From Pirellulaceae bacterium (GTDB lineage: Bacteria > Planctomycetota > Planctomycetia > Pirellulales > Pirellulaceae), in assembly GCA_020852965.1 (NCBI GenBank), contig JADYZV010000101.1, positions 1-64,000 of the forward strand: a stretch of 64,000 bases of DNA, in the 5' to 3' direction. The notes under the pieces were generated by a model. It had not been told where the DNA came from, did not search any database, and saw only the letters and a list, made by a program, of their open reading frames with translations. How positions within the stretch are numbered: position 1 is the first letter of the stretch; the number at the start of each line of letters is the position of its first letter. This document shows, in pieces, positions 59,369 through 64,000 of the stretch. Both the position numbers and the translations under genes were made by a program.

Positions 59369-60709
59369 TTAAGGAAGAGGATTAGCCATTGGTCGATGGG
59401 CTTGGATTTCAGCTTGGAAGTCGCCGAGGCTTTGCCAATGGGAAGGCTTTCCCAAGTCCACTTTGGCGATTGCAATACTACCCCACTCTTCAGCATGTGC
59501 GATCGTTCGCCCATCGTGTCCGTAGATCGCGGATTGAGCCCAGTCGGCACCGAAGTCGGTGTAGGTGCTGCTGACGAGGTACACATGATTCTCGCAAGCA
59601 CGCGCCGCTGCCAATAGCGGGTTGCAACCCCACACCGGCCAGGCAATCACTTCAGCGCCGCGATTGGAGAGCTCGCGGGCGACTTCCGGGTAAAAGCCAT
59701 CGTAACAAATCATCATAGCGACTTTGCCGAACCGAGTCTCAAACACGGGATACTCACTTCCGGGCATGATGCCCCCTTCGATTTCGCCGCGTGGCAAAGT
59801 TACCTTGCGATACTTGCCTACGATATTTCCGTTTGGGCCGAGCAGGACGGCAACGTTGTAGATCAAGTGGCCGTCGCGCTCCATCAAACCAGCCACGATG
59901 TAGGTGTCGTGTTGTTTGGCGAGTTTCGCGAAGTAGTCGGTTGATGGTCCAGGGATCGTTTCGGCCGCATCGGCATAGGTGCCACCTGATTGGAAGTAGG
60001 TCAAAGTTTCGGGGAGCACGATCAAGTCGGCCTTCTGCCGGGCCGCGTCAGCAATCAGTGACGCAAACTGCTCACGTTTTTCTTTTGGTGACTTGCCAGC
60101 GCGGGGCTGAAAGTGAACGGTGGCCAAGCGAACCGTTCGCGGATCGGGCGCTTGGCTGACTTCCATCGTGGGCACACGCCAGCGAACCGATGAATGCGGC
60201 TCGCCCCAGCGGAAATGCAATTCGATTTTCGCCTGCGTTGCATCGGGTGGGGCATGATAGAAACCTTCGAGCCGATCCCAGTCGTCGTGGGTCGAGACCA
60301 GCTTTGGCATCTCTGGCTCAGCCAGGGGACGTTCACCCGAGCGATAGGACATATAGCTCGGCTCGGCACGAGTCGCTTTGCCGCCAGCTTCATTCAGCCA
60401 GATGATACGCGCGACTGCGGTTCGGCGCGGCAGTTCGACCCCTTCCGTTTTTCGGTCAACGACGAAGTGATAGGATTTCTTCCCCTGAACGGGAATCGTT
60501 CGAGTCCAGGAACCCATCAGCCCTTGGCGACCATCGGCTCGGATGACTAGAACTCCCTGCTCTTCCCCGCCTGCCGACTCCCATGCGAACTCGGGGCGTA
60601 TTTCTTCGCGCGGAGTCTCTGCTATCCAGCCCTCAGTCGCACCTTCATCGGCACGCACACTGTTGGATAGAATTAAGCAACCAACGGCGAATAGAAATAC
60701 GTACTTCAT
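59369..60709 (-). CDS. Exported carbon-nitrogen hydrolase (nitrilase family)
   Basis: A 446-residue protein with signal peptide (MKYVFLFAVGCLILSNSVRA). The N-terminal ~185 residues form a beta-sandwich-like domain of unknown role. The C-terminal nitrilase domain carries the triad Glu234 (LIVLPETLTYF), Lys302 (YRKVTLPRGE) and Cys335 (VAMMICYDGFYPE). It would hydrolyse an amide or nitrile outside the cytoplasm; the substrate is unknown. Homology and the signal peptide support the ATG at 60709; the frame extends without signal to 60823. It is divergent from the sugar importer, and a shared role is not evident. Confidence 0.9.
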   Translation of the reverse strand: MKYVFLFAVGCLILSNSVRADEGATEGWIAETPREEIRPEFAWESAGGEEQGVLVIRADGRQGLMGSWTRTIPVQGKKSYHFVVDRKTEGVELPRRTAVARIIWLNEAGGKATRAEPSYMSYRSGERPLAEPEMPKLVSTHDDWDRLEGFYHAPPDATQAKIELHFRWGEPHSSVRWRVPTMEVSQAPDPRTVRLATVHFQPRAGKSPKEKREQFASLIADAARQKADLIVLPETLTYFQSGGTYADAAETIPGPSTDYFAKLAKQHDTYIVAGLMERDGHLIYNVAVLLGPNGNIVGKYRKVTLPRGEIEGGIMPGSEYPVFETRFGKVAMMICYDGFYPEVARELSNRGAEVIAWPVWGCNPLLAAARACENHVYLVSSTYTDFGADWAQSAIYGHDGRTIAHAEEWGSIAIAKVDLGKPSHWQSLGDFQAEIQAHRPMANPLP

Positions 60710-61041
60710 TGAAGTTTTCCAAGGGCTTAATGGGATGATAACGCAGCTTAGCGGACAGCCATAATCCGATCGAGAGCTTCGTGTAACAATCCCGCATTCG
60801 GTGGACAAAATGGGAGTATGCAAAAAGTCAGCGCTGGCGCGGTCAAACAGACTACTCGTAAGTCACCGCGCCGTCGCCCCCGCAGTCCTTGTAGTTCCCA
60901 CTATCTTAAGCGACTCGCGGACAGGCAGCAACTTGACCGCACTGGCGAGGTCAGCTATCGTTGCTCTCATCTCGGATTTCGGCTGGTCTGCTGTACTGGC
61001 CACGAGCACTCTACTGGGTGACTGACTACTGGGCGACTGAA

Positions 61042-62001
61042 ATGAATTTCGATCTGAGCCACGCGTTGCGTTTGATGACTACTACGCTATTGCTATTCGC
61101 CTGCGCGGGCTGTTCGCAAACGTCGTCACCCAATGGTTCTCAATCGGTGAGCCAGTCTGGGGCGAAGCCAATTCGAATTGGCCTTTCGTTTCAAGAGCTC
61201 GACAATCCATATTTTGTGGTGATGAAGGAGGCCGCCGAGGAAGCTGCGCGATCGATCGGAGCGGAGCTGCATATCACCGACGCGCGGCACGACGTCACCA
61301 AACAAATTAGTGACGTGGAAGACCTAGTTCAAAAAGGTATCGATATCCTGCTGCTCAATCCGACCGATTCCGTCGGCATCGAAGCTGCCGTGCAAGCGGC
61401 GCACTCGGCAGGAGTTGTCGTCGTTGCTGTCGACGCTCAAGCGCAGGGACCGGTCGACAGCTTCGTGGGTTCGAAGAACTATGATGCGGGACGGCTGGCC
61501 GGTGAAGCACTCGCCAAAACGCTAGGTGAGAAGGGGAAGGTTGCGATCCTAGACGGTATCCCGGTCGTTCCAATTCTAGAGCGTGTCAGAGGCTTCCGCG
61601 AAGCCATCGCCAAGCACCCCGATATGACTATTGTCGACGTCCAAAACGGCCGACAAGAACGGAGTACGGCGATGTCGGTAACCGAAAACATGATCCAATC
61701 CCATCCAGATCTCAACGGTTTATTCAGCGTCAATGACGGCGGCGCGATGGGTGCGTTGTCAGCGATTACCGCGTCGGGGAAAGACATATCGCTGGTGAGC
61801 GTCGATGGCCTAGCGGAAGTGGTTGATGCTGTAATACGTGGTGGACCCTTCAAAGCGACGGTTGCCCAGTTTCCTCGGGATCAGATCCGAGTCGCCTTGG
61901 GACTGGGGCTTGCCAAGTACTGGGGGGCTGAGATACCGGCCCAGATACCGCTCGATGTTAAACTGCTGACGCCTGAAAACGCGCAGGGATTCGCCTGGTA
62001 A
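61042..62001 (+). CDS. Sugar-binding lipoprotein of a ribose-type ABC importer
   Basis: A 319-residue periplasmic binding protein of the RbsB/LacI type. A lipobox LLFACAGC indicates a lipid anchor. The mature part begins PIRIGLSFQELDNPYFVVMK and has the two-lobe fold: TDARHDVTKQISDVEDLVQK then GIDILLLNPTDSVGIEAAVQ, VVVAVDAQAQGPVDSFVGS, and FSVNDGGAMGALSAI. The ligand is a pentose or related sugar/polyol, which cannot be specified. The ATG at 61042 is chosen because the lipoprotein signal begins there; the frame extends to 60961. The stop overlaps the next start by one base (TAATG). Confidence 0.9.
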   Translation: MNFDLSHALRLMTTTLLLFACAGCSQTSSPNGSQSVSQSGAKPIRIGLSFQELDNPYFVVMKEAAEEAARSIGAELHITDARHDVTKQISDVEDLVQKGIDILLLNPTDSVGIEAAVQAAHSAGVVVVAVDAQAQGPVDSFVGSKNYDAGRLAGEALAKTLGEKGKVAILDGIPVVPILERVRGFREAIAKHPDMTIVDVQNGRQERSTAMSVTENMIQSHPDLNGLFSVNDGGAMGALSAITASGKDISLVSVDGLAEVVDAVIRGGPFKATVAQFPRDQIRVALGLGLAKYWGAEIPAQIPLDVKLLTPENAQGFAW

Positions 62002-63509
62002 TGGACGTTCCTTTGCTTGAACTCCGCAACATCTGCAAGCGATTTGGCGATACACGGGCCTTGTGCGATGTAAGTCTTACGTTGCAGTCCGGTCGCAACC
62101 TCGCATTGGTTGGCGAGAATGGAGCGGGCAAGTCGACGTTGATGAAGATCCTGTCAGGCGTATATCAGCCGGATAGCGGTTCCATCTTGTTGGATGGTCA
62201 AGCAGTCCGCCTGCGCGATCCACGCGATGCACGCCAGCGCGGCATCAGCATCATCCATCAAGAGTTCAGCTTGGTGCCCCACTTGGATGTGACCGACAAT
62301 CTATTCCTGGGGCGTGAGCCGACGAACCGAATCGGCATGAGTTGTCGAAGTGCCATGCGTCGCCAGGCGCAGCGAGTGCTCGATCGATTGGGTGCTACGT
62401 TCTCGATCGACAGTATCGTGGCGCGATTGGGGATAGCGCAACAACAGTTCGTCGAAATTGCCAAGGCATTGTTGGGTGAGACTCGCGTGCTGATCATGGA
62501 CGAACCGACGGCCACGCTGACGGTTGCCGAAACACGTCGCCTGCTGTCGATCATGCGTGAGCTGGTTCAACAGGGCGTATCGATCATCTTCATTTCCCAT
62601 CATCTGGAGGAAGTATTCGACGTGGCCGACGATGTGCTCTGCCTCCGCGATGGGGCACGTGTCGGTTTTGGGCACAGCGCTGAGCTGTCGCAGGATGAGC
62701 TGATTCGCATGATGGTGGGCCGCGATCTGAATACGACCTTTCCCCCTGCGAAGGCTCAGATTCAAGGTGGAGTGGTGCTGGACGTGCATGCGCTGCAGCG
62801 CAAATCGCATCTTCCGACCGTTTCCTTCCAACTGCGCGCGGGCGAAATCCTCGGACTGGCCGGGCTGGTAGGATCGGGGCGGTCCAAAATGGTGCATGCG
62901 CTGGTGGGTGCCGACCGGGCGACGCAGCGCGAACTGAGTTTGAATCAACAACGGCTATCGATTCGAACGACCGCCGACGCTCGCACCGCTGGAATTGGGC
63001 TGATTCCCGAGGACCGCAAGCGGCAAGGCTTGGTGCTCGACGCATCGATACGCGACAATATGGTGCTGGCTAGCCTGAAACGCCTGTGCCACCCAGTTCT
63101 GCGGCTCATTCGCAGACGAGCAGTCGTACGGGCCACCAACCAACAAGCCGAACAACTGCGCATCAAAGCAGCTTCTCTGAGTCAACTTGCTCGCGCATTG
63201 AGTGGTGGCAACCAACAAAAAATTGTGCTGGCCAAATGGCTCTTGGCCGATTGCCAAGTACTGATACTCGACGAACCGACGCGCGGGATCGACATTGGCG
63301 CCAAAGGTGAGATTTACCAACTCCTGCGAGAACTGAGAAATCGTGGAGTAGCCATTCTGCTGATTTCGTCCGAACTGCCCGAAGTGATTGGCATGAGCGA
63401 CCGGCTCATGGTCATGCGCAATCAGCGGATTGAACACACCTTCGAGAGTCGGCTAGACATCAATGAGGAAGCCGTTATGAACTATGCCGCGGGAGTTCCA
63501 AGTGCTTAA
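62001..63509 (+). CDS. Sugar ABC importer ATPase (RbsA type)
   Basis: A 502-residue ATPase with two fused nucleotide-binding domains, as in ribose/xylose/galactose importers. First domain: Walker A GENGAGKST, signature-like LGIAQQQFVEIAKAL and Walker B VLIMDEPTATLT. The second has a degenerate Walker A (GLVGSGRSKM), signature LSGGNQQK and Walker B VLILDEPTRG. That asymmetry is normal in this family. Its C-terminus overlaps the permease gene by 26 bases. It works with the lipoprotein upstream and the permease downstream. Confidence 0.95.
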   Translation: MDVPLLELRNICKRFGDTRALCDVSLTLQSGRNLALVGENGAGKSTLMKILSGVYQPDSGSILLDGQAVRLRDPRDARQRGISIIHQEFSLVPHLDVTDNLFLGREPTNRIGMSCRSAMRRQAQRVLDRLGATFSIDSIVARLGIAQQQFVEIAKALLGETRVLIMDEPTATLTVAETRRLLSIMRELVQQGVSIIFISHHLEEVFDVADDVLCLRDGARVGFGHSAELSQDELIRMMVGRDLNTTFPPAKAQIQGGVVLDVHALQRKSHLPTVSFQLRAGEILGLAGLVGSGRSKMVHALVGADRATQRELSLNQQRLSIRTTADARTAGIGLIPEDRKRQGLVLDASIRDNMVLASLKRLCHPVLRLIRRRAVVRATNQQAEQLRIKAASLSQLARALSGGNQQKIVLAKWLLADCQVLILDEPTRGIDIGAKGEIYQLLRELRNRGVAILLISSELPEVIGMSDRLMVMRNQRIEHTFESRLDINEEAVMNYAAGVPSA

Positions 63510-64000
63510 AGCGTTACGAGCGAGAGTGCCACGGCTGTTAGACAATCCGAGCGTATTGGCATTTGCCGGCTTAGTTCTGTTGTGCTTGGCCATGTCATTC
63601 GTCTCGGATCGGTTCGCGACGTGGGAAAATTTGCAGAATGTCATGCGTCAAGTCTCGATCAACGCGATCATTGCGGCTGGGATGACCGTCGTGATTTTGG
63701 CTGGTGGTATCGATCTGTCAGTCGGTGCGGTGATGGCGCTCAGTATGACGCTCACGGCAGCGGCGCTGTTGGCCGAAATCCCGATACCGCTGGCCATCGC
63801 GATCGGTTTGGCAACCGGCGCGGCTTGTGGCGCGGTCAATGGTCTGTTAATCGCCTATGGACGATTGCCGGCGATCATTGTCACTCTGGCGATGATGGAG
63901 ATCCCGCGTGGATTGGCATTGTTGAAAACGGGCGGTTACCCACAGTCGGGATTGCCCAGCGAATTTTCATGGATTGGCCAAGGAAATCTAGTCGGCTTGC
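63484..64000 (+). CDS. Sugar ABC importer permease (RbsC type), partial
   Basis: The first 172 codons are present; the gene continues beyond the window. Multi-pass hydrophobic sequence with VLAFAGLVLLCLAMSFVSDR, INAIIAAGMTVVILAGGIDL then SVGAVMALSM and IVTLAMMEIPRGLALL, which fit the BPD_transp_2 permeases of ribose-type importers. The ATG at 63484 overlaps the ATPase gene by 26 bases; a GTG at 63502 is an alternative. It completes the binding protein-ATPase-permease set. Confidence 0.93.
   Translation, partial: MPREFQVLKALRARVPRLLDNPSVLAFAGLVLLCLAMSFVSDRFATWENLQNVMRQVSINAIIAAGMTVVILAGGIDLSVGAVMALSMTLTAAALLAEIPIPLAIAIGLATGAACGAVNGLLIAYGRLPAIIVTLAMMEIPRGLALLKTGGYPQSGLPSEFSWIGQGNLVGL

Overview
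The window looks like chromosomal DNA of a planctomycete, probably of the Rhodopirellula/Pirellulaceae type. This is inferred from gene content, because no rRNA or marker set is present. The signs are: ECF-type sigma factors paired with membrane-anchored Ser/Thr kinases, a BlaI/BlaR-like pair with a very long repeat-rich receptor, PEP-CTERM tails, DUF1080-type and sialidase-like secreted proteins, duplicated amidohydrolases, a giant membrane protein behind a sigma factor/vWA pair, and many dispersed intergenic repeats. I saw no tRNA, rRNA, CRISPR array, prophage or replication origin.

Layout. 1-1300: a complete Y1 (RAYT-type) transposase gene flanked by related direct repeats. 1.3-4.8 kb: sigma factor plus kinase with a beta-helix C-terminus. 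5.3-8.5 kb: cysteine desulfurase, NUDIX-like protein and queA on the minus strand. 8.7-13.2 kb: glycosyltransferase, broken DUF4058 gene, lactate permease and a beta-hydroxyacid dehydrogenase whose leader is a heptamer tandem array. 13.2-16 kb: hexamer array, beta-propeller protein and sialidase-like protein. 16-19.6 kb: a phosphonate module (phnX, Fe-alcohol dehydrogenase, divergent organophosphate-type transporter). 19.7-26.2 kb: glycosyl-hydrolase-like protein, then a BlaI-type repressor and an M56 receptor with CnaB-like repeats. 26.2-31.1 kb: tandem RAYT fragments, a sigma factor, and a divergent kinase with a WD40-like C-terminus. 31.1-36.3 kb: a decayed region with PEP-CTERM remnants and several repeat families. 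36.3-43.6 kb: two amidohydrolases and a GH32-like enzyme. 43.9-54.5 kb: sigma factor, vWA protein and a 2350-residue membrane protein. 54.7-61 kb: FkbM methyltransferase, minimal kinase-like protein sharing its start region with a small divergent gene, TlpA-like thioredoxin, coiled-coil protein and nitrilase. 61-64 kb: a ribose-type sugar ABC importer, cut by the window end.

The most distinctive signal is a REP-like palindrome family. By eye there are 25 copies. Each is a hairpin with core CCGACGCGGAGCGTCGG and a GCCACATT tail, and inverted pairs are common. Copies sit in intergenic DNA, immediately upstream of two tandem RAYT N-terminal fragments, and inside coding sequence, where they are translated in frame as AERRATL peptides (kinase linker, and twice in the giant protein) or supply the C-terminus and stop codon (end of the giant protein). 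Several other repeat families and four short-period tandem arrays share the window.

The regulatory genes form cis-encoded sets: three ECF-like sigma factors next to kinases or an anti-sigma-like vWA protein, and a BlaI/BlaR-like pair. The rest is nutrient uptake (sugar ABC importer, lactate permease, phosphonates) and secreted carbohydrate-active or hydrolytic enzymes. All functions are assigned by reading motifs, without database searches.
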